A stretch of DNA of 64,000 nucleotides from Micrasema longulum. Its lineage: Eukaryota > Arthropoda > Insecta > Trichoptera > Brachycentridae. The stretch spans positions 97,040 through 161,039 of the forward strand of contig JAGVSM010001328.1 of the NCBI GenBank assembly GCA_022494885.1, given 5' to 3'. The position numbers and the translations under genes were made by a program. The notes under the pieces were generated by a model, which had not been told where the DNA came from, ran no database searches, and worked only from the letters and a program-made list of their open reading frames with translations. This document shows positions 1-10,181 of the stretch, piece after piece (positions within the stretch are counted from its first letter, which is position 1; each line of letters opens with the position of its first letter).

Positions 1-118
1 TATTTATAATTTTCTTAAACTGAACAGTTTGGGTAGGTAGGAAGAAATTGCCTTAAGGCAATATGCCCGCCCTTATATGTATATATGTATAAAGTGTCAA
101 ATAAATAAATAAATAAAT
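1..118 (+). mobile_element. LINE 3' end, truncated by window edge
   Basis: This is the 3' untranslated tail of a non-LTR retrotransposon. It has the block GGTTTGGGTAGGTAGGAAG, then GGCAATATGCCCGCC, and ends in an (AAAT)n tail. The same tail occurs at 54990-55079 downstream of a recognisable reverse-transcriptase C-terminus, and at 50632-50720 on the minus strand, which identifies it. No coding sequence remains here. Confidence 0.75.
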
Positions 119-870
119 GTCAACGCGAGTTAAACAGCGTATTGTTATCGAATTTTCAACTGCTGAAAGGGTGATTCCCACCGAGATTTATTGTCGTTAA
201 AAGGCTGTTTATAATGACGACGCTGTTGATAGGTCTACTGTAAATTGATGAGTAGAAAAAATACATGGTTGCGAGCCCGAAAAAGCCATAATTATTCATG
301 AAACACGACGCGGACATCCGATCACTGCCACAGACGATAAACATCGCAAACTTGTCGATGATTTGATTGAAAATTACCGGCAAATCACTCAAAAGTGTAT
401 CGCAAACCATATCGGAAACATCAGACGCCGAGTTTGTCATGTTAGAGGCAGCCTGGCGCTAAATAATTTGACATGAGTCTCTTTCGTGTATTTTTTTTTC
501 TTTTTTATAATATGTACGTATTGAATATATTATATGTTTATGTTATATTTAAAATAAATGAATTGAATTGAATTAAATAATCTTGCAACATGACAAGGCT
601 CGTCTACACACTTCACGCGCAACTGAAGAGGCTCTGCGAAACCCGAAGTTTGAACTGATTCCACACCCTCCTAACTCCCCCGATCTTGCGATTTTTTTTT
701 CTCTACTCAAGAGAGACCTCAAAGATAATCACAATACTTCGGACGATGAGGTAAAGAACGAGAAATGAGATCAAATCCTGGATTCGATAAAGGTCGGAAG
801 AATTTTTCAGTGGCGGAATGAAAATGCTTGTTACATGTTGGGAGAAATTAGTGAAAAGTACAATTCTTAA
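119..870 (+). pseudogene. mariner transposase relic, internally deleted and interrupted
   Basis: Two parts of a Tc1/mariner transposase are visible. At 170-440 a frame with scattered stops and shifts reads as the N-terminal helix-turn-helix region (IPTEIY, DDAVDRSTVN, GHPITATDDKHRKLVDDL). At 581-865 the frame reads LQHDKARLHTS and ELIPHPPNSPDLA, the catalytic-domain block around the second catalytic aspartate, continuing to a degraded C-terminus. About 130 residues between them, including the first catalytic Asp, are missing. A LINE tail lies between the halves. The element cannot encode a working transposase. Confidence 0.85.
448..578 (+). mobile_element. 5'-truncated LINE tail nested in mariner relic
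   Basis: This 130-bp piece has GAGTCTCTTTCGTGTATT followed by T-rich sequence and a (GAATT)n tail. It matches the reverse complement of 36600-36720, the 3' end of the Jockey-like LINE at 36600-37540. It is therefore an extreme 5'-truncated insertion of that family, placed after the mariner. Confidence 0.75.
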
Positions 871-1289
871 TCTTCAAAACCATATTGGTGTTGTCTATAG
901 TCATGAACTTTGAGTTCCTGGGTTAATTGGATTTCGTACGGGTGTAGGCTTAAGTCCCGATGCAATATTCGCCTCGTTGAAGTCTGCGAAAGGCCGAGTT
1001 CTTGTGCACGGCGAGGAATCGACTGCCTTGGATTCTGCTGTACACTTTCACGGACAGCGGTGATGTTCTTGACCAATCTTGCGTTTTTTGAACGTACGGA
1101 TGTTGACTGATTGATTACCAAACCGGTCGTCTCAAATTTGGCCACCAAACGTTGAAGAGTTGACTGTGAAGGGCCACCACATCTACCGTAAAATGGGCGC
1201 AATGCGCGCAACGATTGCACTAACGAACACTCATGTTGATAATACAATTTTTCCATTTGAACGTGCTGTTCAATTGTGTAACTTGTCAT
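867..1289 (-). pseudogene. mariner-like transposase, N-terminal half
   Basis: The minus strand has about 140 codons from an ATG at 1289 (MTSYTIEQHVQMEKLYYQ) ending in a stop at 867. It reads as the N-terminal helix-turn-helix pair of a mariner-like transposase group with motifs SLRALRPFYGRCGGPSQST, LVAKFETTG, RRAQELGLSQTSTRRIL and LHPYEIQLTQELK. The catalytic DDE/D domain is absent: the frame breaks at its 3' end next to the other mariner relic. The open frame continues upstream to about 1388, but this part looks like element leader because MTSYTIEQ is the usual family start. Non-functional without the catalytic domain. Confidence 0.8.
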
Positions 1290-1389
1290 GGTGATTTGGA
1301 ATAAGTAACTAAATAATAAAAAAAATATTTGACAGATGTCATCAAAACAAAATGGCCGCCACGGGCCGTCAAAATCTACCCGCGCCAAT

Positions 1390-2373
1390 CGAAAAACCTT
1401 TGTTTTTGAACATAGTCACTGTTGAGCCTAACACATTTAATAATAAAAATACATATTTTATTATATAAAATTCCAATTTGTGACACATGAGGCCCATCCT
1501 ATCCCGAACTCTATATAGTAGAAAATTGCGTATCTTTTAGAATATAATATTTGATTTTAAGGAACCTGTTTTACATAATAGAAATGGATGTAAAACGAAC
1601 TCCCTCTTTGAACACGAGTTTTCACTCTATAGAGAGGTAAAAACGTAATTATTGATTATGTATGTACAAAACATTTTTAATTTTATACTTATTTTGTAAA
1701 AAAAAAAATCAATAAATAAAAAATAAAAAAAATACTTTTTTATCGTGCTATTTGTTTTTTCTCGTGTTCTACAAGCACGTGTGCATTAGTTTTTAACCTA
1801 CCCTTGAATGATTATTAACAAATTGTGCCATGTTTAAATTGAAAAATGTATAAGGGTGTGATGCTGATGATGATAGCATATTACATTGAGATTCTTTGAA
1901 CCCCTATTCCAATAATGACACTGTCGACATTTTTCTTATTTTTACTCCGAGATCATTTGCATTTTCGCTCCTTTTAAAAACTCTTATGCGACCCCTAAGT
2001 TGTTCAATTTTCCATAGAAATTACGCATTATATCCGCGTTTGTCACGCTGGCTTACCCTCGAATATTCCTACGTTGGTGTCTGCTGAAAATATTTTAAAT
2101 TCGACATTCTTAGAATTTCGTGCAGATAGAAGGCTGATACTAAAGCACATAAGGGTCCTTGAAAACACGCCTACAATTCAAAAAATCAAATCAAGATTCA
2201 AAACTTAGTTATACAGAAAGCAGCCGGTCCGCGATTTTGGGAAAATCGATATATTGGTGCATAGAATTAAGAATGATAAAAGTGTAATATCATCACAAAT
2301 ATTATATAGGATTAGAAAAAACAATAATGTAAAGTTTATATTTAGAGCACTAAGTTTGTGGTTATTCATTAAA
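1390..2373. other. unannotated AT-rich stretch
   Basis: I recognise no gene, repeat family or RNA here. Short open frames lack family motifs. The first 60 bases may be the 5' end of the mariner-like element read on the minus strand. Confidence 0.5.
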
Positions 2374-2841
2374 ATAAAATAAATAAAACAACTTTGTTTT
2401 TAACCACTAACTTTTTTTTTTCCACCGACCGGTTTCAAAGCAAACAAGCTTCTTCGTCAAAGTTTACGTAACTATTTAACTGAATTCAATTAGATGAATC
2501 TCACCCGTATAAATAAGGGTTTCAGCTCTTTAACTTCACAAACATCAACAGATGAAAGAATTGAAGGAATATAGATGTTCAAATATGGGCAGAATGGTGA
2601 ATGTTACACAGTGTGTAAAGTGGCCACTTAGACCAGCCATTGACAGGTCATAAGCCCTGCAGATGCCTAGACTTCTATATTACCTACTCTTAAATGTTCT
2701 TTATCTCTGTTGTAATATGTTAATTTAACTAACTAGTAACTAGTTACGTAAAGCTTGACGAAGAAGCTTGTTTGCTTTGAAACCGGTCGGTGGAAAAAAA
2801 AAAGTTAGTTGTTAAAAACAAAGTTATTTTATTTATTTTAC
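2374..2841. mobile_element. inverted-repeat element with ~100-bp arms and hammerhead-like motif
   Basis: The left arm (2374-2474) and right arm (2742-2841) are near-perfect reverse complements, sharing TTGACGAAGAAGCTTG and TTTGAAACCGGTCGGTGG. The interior (2475-2741) is a copy of the foldback repeat family seen at 25738, 30325, 42358 and elsewhere. The arms carry the motif discussed at 47060 and 17105. No transposase is present. It may be a non-autonomous foldback element or an inverted pair of retroelement terminal repeats. Confidence 0.75.
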
Positions 2842-3222
2842 TATAACAATAATAATTGTTTAAAAAACAAATATATGGCACATCAATACGGTAAACAGCA
2901 AACTAAAAAAATCATCAAGGAGTTTCCCACTCAAATCCCTCCCACTAAGGAAAATCCAGTCCTTAACTCCTCTCTTAAAAATGGTTTTTGTCCTTGAGAG
3001 CTTAATACGCTCTTCCAAAATATTGAACACTCTCGGTACGATTAAGGAGTGATGTTTCTGAGCAAAATTCGTGCGGTCGCATAATAATAACAACTTTACT
3101 GGTTGTTCGGAAGAATTTTTTTAATATATTTTTTATTTAATCTTCAAATATTACAATCATAATATATCATTTTTTTTTTCATTTAAATTATTTATTGACG
3201 ATTCTTGATGGAATTCCATTGT

Positions 3223-3406
3223 AATGATGTAATAACTTATAGTTACACATAAGTTATTAATTTAAAAAATACTTCATACTGGTCTCTCCAGTCTGAAGAT
3301 GCCCATTAGGGGGTTAAAGCTAATTGGTCAAAAAAATTAAGTGGAAGGGTACCAAGTATCTTTAAAATTAATAACTTATATGTAATTATAAGTTATTACA
3401 TCATAA
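3223..3406. mobile_element. MITE with ~41-bp terminal inverted repeats
   Basis: The ends 3223-3263 and 3365-3406 are inverted copies (AATGATGTAATAACTTATA outward, with a few mismatches). The 184-bp element encodes nothing. Its centre contains CTGAAGATGCCCATTAGGGG, which aligns with the hammerhead-like motif at 17105-17155. Confidence 0.75.
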
Positions 3407-3461
3407 TTTATCATATAAATGTTCTAATATTAATTTATATCTAATTATTATTAAAATACAT

Positions 3462-3712
3462 TATCATTTTTTTCATCATTCCCTTTCCGCTAATGGTGCA
3501 TAGGGCACTGGATTGGTACACCAATCGCAGCATATCTCGATTAATTTTATTACATGAAGGAAATGTGATCAGTCTTACGCTTCAGGTACCAGTCTAGGGA
3601 CTATGAAATGTTTTAGTGTGAAAACACCCTTTTTAGATAAATATTTCATATCAACCAAGTCGGGAATCGAGCCCGAGACCTCTTGCATGGCGTGCAAACG
3701 CGCTGACCATTA
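3462..3712 (-). mobile_element. tRNA-derived SINE, family S1
   Basis: Read on the minus strand, a tRNA-like head with a B-box-like GGGCTCGATTCCCGA is followed by a body (TAGACTGGTACCTGAAGCG) and a tail near CATTAGCGGAAAGGGAATGATG. Related copies lie at 5718, 29205, 32090, 35700, 55985, 56598 and 61313. It is diverged and has no coding capacity. Confidence 0.7.
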
Positions 3713-4059
3713 CAACATAAACGAACTATTGACATTTCTAAACAGTATACGTACACTTAAAAAAAAAACATCTTTAAAGCCAATTTGAATACAATTACTT
3801 TTTAAGAGCTTACTTATCTGCTACACATATGTTTTTTTAACTTACGTTAAAATGAAATAATATTATTTTGTTCTCTTATTTCTAATGGTATTTCCTTACA
3901 ATTTAACTGTACAGCTCGGTGCATCAGCGAGTTCTGTGTCTTTGTCTTCTTACAAAATGGCCGCCTTACTTAATTTTTATTTCTAGTTTCATATTAATTA
4001 GAAAAACCTTTTTTGCCGTTCAGCAGTAAATCTGCCAATGTAAATAAAGGTAAATATGA

Positions 4060-4572
4060 TCACTAGATCTTCAACACATAGACAATTTAAACAAATACAA
4101 ACTAAAACCACTTTCGGACAAAGGGATTTTGAGTATAATTCAATTAAAATCTATAATCTACTTCCACTATCTATTAAAACAATTAGTAACGAGAAAATGT
4201 TTAAAAAGGCTATAAAAAATGAATAGTGGAGCTGGAAGTAAAATGGATTGTCTCATTCGCCCATACCAATATGGAATCAACTGCTCCACAAGTGTATAGC
4301 TTATGTTAGGTTTTTGTTATTTTAGTTTCGTTTTCGTGTGTTTTGTAATATAAATAATATAGATGTACATAAATACATTGTTTTTAAAACTGTCTGAATA
4401 TTTGTTAAGTATATTTGTTTTTTAAGTTAGTTTTCTTTGTTTATTCTCAAATGTAATTTCAAAAAAGTATATTGTTAAGTGTCCCCGGCACGGAAAACCC
4501 CAGTGAGGTCACATTATTTTTATTATTAATTATAGTTTGTAAGCGAAAAATATGAATAAATAAATAAAATAA
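4060..4572 (+). mobile_element. LINE C-terminal fragment and 3' UTR
   Basis: The frame from about 4070 to 4225 reads RQFKQIQTKTTFGQRDFEY and SIKIYNLLPLSIKTISN, the typical last 50 residues of Jockey/CR1-like LINE ORF2, and ends in TAG. A 340-bp 3' UTR follows with an (AATA)n tail at 4553-4568. The 5' truncation removed the rest of the element. Confidence 0.65.
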
Positions 4573-4616
4573 GTAAATATACAAATAAACACCCATAGAG
4601 AAACATTGTACGAGTG

Positions 4617-5291
4617 TCTATCTACCAGAGGCGGTTCCTTAGTATGTGCATAAGTGCAGTGCGCTGCTAAGTAAACGTTTGTGTAAATAAATTAGTAAAT
4701 TTATTAATAGTAAAAATATGTTATTGGTAGGTACAAAGAAACAGGGATTCGTTGCAATATTATTCTCGTAAACATCATAATATTCAATAGTAGCGCCAAA
4801 AGATCTAGCGAAATCGACTCTAGCGGATGATTTTCTCATCTTGTCCACGCATGCGCAATTATTCCAGTGCATATTTTGTTTTGCACAATTCTTTGCCCTG
4901 AATTTGATTAAAATATGCCATATTTCTCCTAAAATCGTCATTTGAGAGATACAGACAATGCTTCATACCGATGAAGTGTGCGTCAGAGGGAGAAGATAAT
5001 ATACATATTTCGGGCATTGCCAACGCATGCCCAGATTTGAAGTTTGTAATGTCACTTTGAACATGCGCAATGACATGATATTAGTACGAATTTAGTTAAC
5101 TATAACGTGCGTATTATGTTGGGGGCATTTAGCGATTCTGGTTCCGATGCGCGGGCTGTCATACTATTGCTCGTTTATCACGTCAGACCTATCATGTTAT
5201 TATAATATTATAAAACCTAATATTCAAGTTGACAAAATGTAAAAAAATGCACTGCCAATGTTTTCCGCTAGGAGCCGCCTGTTCTATCTAC
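4617..5291. mobile_element. non-autonomous TIR DNA transposon, copy 1, with 9-bp target duplication
   Basis: The element runs from 4626 (CAGAGGCGGTTCC) to 5282 (GGAGCCGCCTGT). The ends are imperfect inverted repeats. It is bounded by perfect 9-bp direct repeats TCTATCTAC at 4617-4625 and 5283-5291. A second copy lies at 24526-25171 with its own 9-bp duplication. There is no transposase. Ends and duplication length fit a hAT-, P- or Mutator-type element; the superfamily is unresolved. Confidence 0.85.
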
Positions 5292-5712
5292 CCCTCTGCT
5301 CCGAAATATCTAAGGGAACTATGCATTCCAGATGAACTAGCTGACGGGCGTCTTACGCTTAGATCAGCTACGTCTACGGCGAGAGAAAAAGTTATTATTC
5401 CTCTACGCAAACAGCGCACTAAATTCAGTGAACGCGCATTTGCGGTCGCAGGCCCTATGGTATGAAATGCTCTCCCGGCAGGGGTGTGAGGCTGTGAGAG
5501 CGAAGTGATGTTTCGGAAAGAACTTAAAACCCACTTGTTCTCTAAATAATTTTAATAAATCCGTAGCATGTGATAACAAAATAAATTGTTTTGATTAAAT
5601 TACAAATTTAAAAGCTTCAATTAAATATAGTTATCTATAGAATCATTTTGTAAAGCGCCCTTGGGGTATTATATTACGAAAATGGCGCTATATAAATTAT
5701 CCATAATAATGA
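5283..5712 (+). pseudogene. CR1/L2-like LINE ORF2 C-terminus and 3' tail
   Basis: The frame reads SAPKYLRELCIP, LRSATSTAREKVIIPLRKQ and FSERAFAVAGPMV, then a TGA where the family has Trp (WNALP). It continues through a frame change to FRKELKTHLFS. This is the usual CR1/L2-type ORF2 end. The 3' UTR ends near 5695 with TAAAGCGCCCTTGGGG and ATGGCGCTATATAAAT, a typical 3' end for this clade. The TIR transposon at 4626-5282 is inserted in the upstream part, and TCTATCTAC is the duplicated LINE sequence. Confidence 0.8.
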
Positions 5713-5717
5713 TTATA

Positions 5718-6065
5718 CTTTCATCATCATCATTTTCCTATCACGAATTAGCACTCCAATTTCAGCGTATCTAGATCATTTTTGTTGCAAATAAGGTAAG
5801 GTGATCAGTCTTAGGCTTCAGGTACCATCCAGGGACAAATAAATCAAATTTTCAATGTCAACCCTGTCAGGAATCGAACCCGGGACCTCAAGAATGGTAG
5901 ACGAATGCGCCAACCACCGCACTACGAAGCCGACTTATTCCAGCTCTATTTCCCTTTTCACAATTTTTACCTGCGAGTAGCCATCGGATCGAAAACGCTC
6001 GTCCAGGATTCTGGTTCAATTTCACATACAGAACTGTAGTCTTCATCCGCCTGGACACGGAAAAT
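5718..6065 (-). mobile_element. SINE family S1 with long 5' extension
   Basis: On the minus strand a 5' segment (6065-5940) with ACAGTTCTGTATGTGAAATT and AACCAGAATCCTGGACGAG precedes a tRNA-like head (TGGTTGGCGCATTCGTC, then GGTCCCGGGTTCGATTCCTG). The S1 body and a (GAT)n tail near 5718 follow. The same 5' segment precedes the S1 head at 32090 and occurs at 43900-43990, so it is part of the repeat rather than chance flank. Confidence 0.7.
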
Positions 6066-6207
6066 CTACAATGCTTGTTCAAATGTCTGAATAACCCCCC
6101 TTCTTTCCAAAAATGCATTAACCTGCGATAATTAATGATTATAATAATATCTACCAGAAGATTATGTACGACAGAAATATTGATTTCCACAATTTGTTGG
6201 TTTATTT

Positions 6208-6515
6208 AATCATCATCATCATCATCAGCCGTCTCTTGTCCAATGTTGAACATAGGCCTCCCCCTTTAGTCTCCATATTTCCCTATCCTGAGCCAACCGC
6301 ATCCAACCACTTCCTGCAACTCGTCTTATGTCATCAGACCACCTTGTCTGAGGCCTGCCGACACTTCTTCTACATGGATTAGAGCGAGAACAAAGATCAC
6401 CGATGTGGTCCATAGGGCTGCCAACCAGAAATGGAGCTAGGCTGGTCATATAGCCATTATCACAGACTCTAGATGGACCAAAAAAGTCCTGGAATGGCGA
6501 CCCAGAACGGGTTTA
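6208..6515 (-). pseudogene. RTE LINE 3' fragment with 5' inversion
   Basis: The minus strand from about 6380 to 6225 encodes RRSVGRPQTRWSDDIRRVAG and AYVQHWT, the C-terminus of an RTE-clade ORF2. The 3' end has a (GAT)n tail at 6208-6230. The adjoining 6382-6515 encodes the immediately preceding RTE segment on the opposite strand (ITDVVHRAANQKWS, then AGHIAIITDSRWTKKVLEW). The two pieces are consecutive in the protein but in opposite orientation, as left by twin priming. Confidence 0.8.
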
Positions 6516-7439
6516 TTTGATATACTATAATAATTCATGTATATTTATTACAGTTTTATTTTATATATACACTATATAAATATAATATTTTGTCGAACAA
6601 AATTACCCTAATGAGGCCTTAACTCAATATTTCCATAATAACCCAATTGACAACCAATTATGCCATTAACGAGGTCGTAATTATCTTAAATTTTAACGCA
6701 TTTCAGCAAAATAGATTTTTTTAAAAGCAGATAAATAAACAAGGTTTCTGACAATATATACATACATTACCAATAAATATTATTGTTAAATCTTTTAAAT
6801 AATACAGTAAAATCATGAAAAAAAAGGCTTTACAGACATTTAAACATTATTTTGCTCTTACAAACAAAAAGACAGCTAACTAAAGTTCTTAAAACATAGC
6901 TTGATTAAAATGACAGCTGTCAAACTAATTTCATTAGTGATGGCAAATTACTAATCACTGATCAAATCGATTTTATCAGTTATTTCATGCAATCATGAAA
7001 CTCTGTTTCCGAAAATTGATATAAAAACGCAAAAACAAGCCTAATATAGTGTTTTTAACACAATTATTCACCAAAAAATAAAATATTTATACTTTTTTCA
7101 TGAACAACATCAAATGAATTATTTTTTTATTCTATCAATTTACATTGACGAATATGTCCCATCTGTAACGTTTTTGCAAAATGATGTAACCTTATAAGAA
7201 CGTCGTTAATAATCAGGTTTATTTTAGTTTTCAAGCTGATTTTATATATCAATGTTGATTATTGTGTCAAACATTGTATTAAAATATTATTTAACACTCC
7301 AGATACGAAAGATTTTTCGTGTGTCAATAAAAATAACTCCTTTGACGTTACTACAAAGTTATGTCGTCACTTTTTCTGACAAATGTCATTCTAATCAAGC
7401 TAAATTTTAAGGACTATAATGTTAGTAAATATAAGTAAA
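6516..7439. other. unannotated AT-rich stretch
   Basis: I see no family motif, tRNA, inverted repeat or convincing open frame. It may be unique intergenic or intronic sequence. Confidence 0.45.
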
Positions 7440-8086
7440 CTAGCGGACCCGACAGACGTTGTCCTGCCAGAATGTCGGCTTGCCTGCTCTTAGCTTGGAA
7501 AAAGACTTTTCATTAATAACTTTAGAACTTGATTATGATTGAATTCTATAACTTAAAAAGTTAATATTCAAATATTCAATTTGAGTAGGTACCTAGGTAC
7601 TTGTTTATGGTTGAATTCCAAAACATGAAATAATTCATTTTAAAATATAAAATTATTTTTGCATGTGTCAAACTCGATTCTTCTCACCAACAGGGGTGCA
7701 TTTTATTCTATTAAATACGTATTAAATGTCAGTTGATATTATTTAAGTATTACCAAAAATCCAGTAAAAATAAATACGGGGTAAGAAATTATAAGGAATG
7801 TAAGGAAAGAATCTGGTTGGGATTCATAAAAAGCAAATGTTGTTTGTAAACATTAAAAAACAAACTTTTTTAAACACAAAAAACAACATCCTTCCATGTT
7901 TTTGTATATTCATTATCGTCAAATGGCCGATGAATTTTTTTTACATATTCAATTGAACATTTTTATGTCTACGAACACGCGTGGCGCAAAGATTTACATT
8001 TCGCTGAAAACCGCACGTAAATAGATTAGGCCATTTATGAGGAGTTCAGTGACATCTCACGTACAGAAGAATTAAATATATAAAGA
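7440..8086 (-). mobile_element. non-autonomous Helitron, copy 1
   Basis: On the minus strand it begins TCTTTATATATTTAATTC after a host A (8087). It ends GGGTCCGCTAG at 7440, followed by a host T. TC start, CTRR end, a short GGAC/GTCC hairpin before the end, and insertion between A and T are Helitron hallmarks. A matching copy lies at 47951-48556. There is no Rep-helicase. Confidence 0.85.
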
Positions 8087-8087
8087 T

Positions 8088-8400
8088 AACCACTTACCGA
8101 CTTTTTTATTTTACCGGTTTCAAGATGTATCCGTCTCTTCGTCGGGACACCCACTACACCAACACGCAAATACACCTCCACCTTCACCATCACCAATTCT
8201 TCAATATAAGATTTAATATTTTTTTATTAAGCTTAATGTATTTTTAGACATGGTGGTGTTCGCATGTCTATAAATCTACATGTGATTTATGTATTTTTGG
8301 ACATACTGTATATATATATATACTATGGTGATGTTAAAGGATTTTTCATGTTGATATTGTGAGTACCCTGACGAAGAGACGGATGGGAAGATAAATACGT
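8088..8400. mobile_element. inverted repeat pair with hammerhead-like motif
   Basis: The minus strand at 8091-8150 reads CGACGAAGAGACGGATAC, then CTTGAAACCGGTAAAAT and GTCGGTAAGTGG. The plus strand at 8366-8383 carries CCCTGACGAAGAGACGGA in the opposite orientation. The interior has a short (TA)n tract and no coding sequence. A related single piece is at 10845-10890, and 56308 has the same CTGACGAAGAGACGG. The Helitron lies exactly at its left edge. Confidence 0.55.
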
Positions 8401-8407
8401 CATACCT

Positions 8408-8703
8408 TCAACTTGACGGTATAAATTCTCTCTAGCGATTACGAAGATACACTACCGACCCCCCTTCTTCAAGCTTTGGGTAGGTACATCGATATGAAAA
8501 AAAGGAAAGCGGAAGTCACGGTATACATATCTACGCACTAAAATGACATTGCTTCAGTATGACGTCATAGTTGAAATTAAATCCTCCCGGCCGATTACTA
8601 AGATACGCTACCGATCCCCAAACATCAAGTTTTGATGTAAGTACATCGGTTTGTATCGACGGGTCTAGAACCCCTCGATACGTTTATCTACGCATTAAAA
8701 GTG
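8408..8703. repeat. diverged tandem duplication, unit ~140 bp
   Basis: Two successive stretches share the ordered blocks CGATTAC(G/T)AAGATAC(A/G)CTACCGA, AAG(C/T)TTTG, GTACATCG and ATCTACGCA(C/T)TAAAA, at about 8440-8543 and 8590-8700. Neither is coding. Origin unknown. Confidence 0.6.
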
Positions 8704-8764
8704 AAAAAAAATTGTTCCACCGAGCAATTTTTCCTTTAATTACGATTTGTTTAAATTTTTAATC

Positions 8765-9000
8765 GTTCTGAGATTGGAACTATTTTTCTTAAAAGACTAT
8801 TAAAAATATGAGAGAGAAATAAGTAAATTTTGACATAACTGTCGGTTTCCAAAACGAGTGGCTAGATGCACAAAATAATGACGCTTGATTCTGCCCTGTC
8901 AACATATAAGAGTATCTAGGCGTAAGAATGTTGCCGATACAAAAAAAAATATTTGTTATAATATTTTTTAATGATGTGATTATAAAGGACATGATTATAA
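8765..9000. repeat. dispersed repeat, first copy
   Basis: Blocks such as TTTTTCTTAAAAG and GAGAGAAATAAGTA, with a CTAGAT-containing inverted pair, are shared with 38085-38270. No open frame or tRNA head is seen, so the class is unknown. Confidence 0.5.
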
Positions 9001-9109
9001 ATATATTATAAAGTCCGATTAGAGGCTTCCACATAATATTGTTATTGTAAATTTTGTCACACAAAAATTATACATAACATACAATAACTAATCATTCTTT
9101 CTTTCTTCA

Positions 9110-9465
9110 ATCCGTGCCTCATGTCTGAGGATGGTGATTACGCCTGACTCCAGGCATGGCTCGTCTGTGGACAGTCTCCCTCCAACTGGAACGGTCTTGT
9201 GCTCTTCTATAGGCATTCGTCAGTGATGATTCTAATAACTCAGTGACTGTACCGCTCCATCTTGTCGGTTGACGTCCACGCGACCTTGTCCCTTCGACAC
9301 TTCCTAGGAGAATAGTTTTCTCCAAACTATCAGAATCTCCCCTGGAAATATGCCCAAAGAACTGCAGGATTCTTTTCTCGCACATGGATATCAATCTTTC
9401 TCCTATGTCCAGTTCCTGGAGAATAGATGCATTCGTACGTCTGGCCGTCCACTGCTAACTATTCA
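9110..9465 (-). pseudogene. non-LTR retrotransposon ORF2 C-terminus
   Basis: The minus strand encodes about 115 codons: WTARRTNASILQELDIGERL, then CEKRILQFFGHISR, GTRSRGRQPTRWSG and AQDRSSWRETVHR, ending in a stop at 9119. The G(H)I/V…RGR.P.RW…DR..WR pattern is the C-terminus shared by several LINE clades with an RTE-type end. The 3' tail ends in GAAAGAAAGAATGATT. It is truncated 5' at about 9465. Confidence 0.75.
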
Positions 9466-9814
9466 TACACAACTTGTAATATTTCTAAAAATGTAAATGT
9501 ATAACATATTATTGAAAATAAATATACTTTTGAATATCGGTCACACAGTTGCATATTATAATATATATTACAACTCTAGTTGATCATACAGTGTACACTT
9601 ATTAAGTGCCTACATACAGAACTGCACATAACCTGCATAATGTAGGCTGCAGGTTCAAGGCGTAACATCATATCTTGATTTTTTTTGTAAATTTCACCTT
9701 TAAATTAAGTCAAAGATATGTTATTATGTGTATTCAAGAATTTAATTGATGCATACACATATTGCAATTTCTATTCACAAATGAACTTTGAAAAGATTTA
9801 GTGGAATATTAAGA

Positions 9815-9912
9815 AATCATCATCATTCCCTTTCCGCACCTAATGGTACATAGGGTACTGCATTAGTACACTAATCGCAGCCAATGACAGGTCACAAGCC
9901 CTGTGAATGCCT
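9815..9912 (-). mobile_element. SINE S1 tail fused to foldback-repeat fragment
   Basis: 9815-9880 matches the 3' part of S1 (ATGATGATT tail; TGCGGAAAGGGAATGATG). From 9882 the sequence switches to CCAATGACAGGTCACAAGCC, a fragment of the foldback repeat at 42358-43190. Confidence 0.6.
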
Positions 9913-10009
9913 AGACAGAAGTCTTCCCTTCTCGAAAATGTTTTACCTCTCAGCTTTTTAAGAACTTTGATTACATACTATTTAATTCTTTTTTTTTTTT
10001 TGCTCCACA

Positions 10010-10166
10010 ACAGGCCAGGAGGCCCAATTACAGTGGTGAATTACAATACAAAACAACCAGGCTTGAGAAAAATCACATTTTTAATTTTTTGTGTTCTCAC
10101 CGGGAATCGAACCCGGAACCTTCCGTGCGTGAGTCAAGCGTCTTGACCACTACACCACGGAGGCCG
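10010..10166 (-). mobile_element. tRNA-derived SINE, family S2
   Basis: Read on the minus strand, a tRNA-like head (GGCCTCCGTGGTGTAGTGGT; A-box) leads to the B-box block AAGGTTCCGGGTTCGATTCC. The body ends in CAATTGGGCCTCCTGG. The head looks most like a valine tRNA, but this is uncertain. The trailing body shows it is a SINE, not a functional tRNA. Confidence 0.7.
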
Positions 10167-10181
10167 CCATGTTAGTATAAA

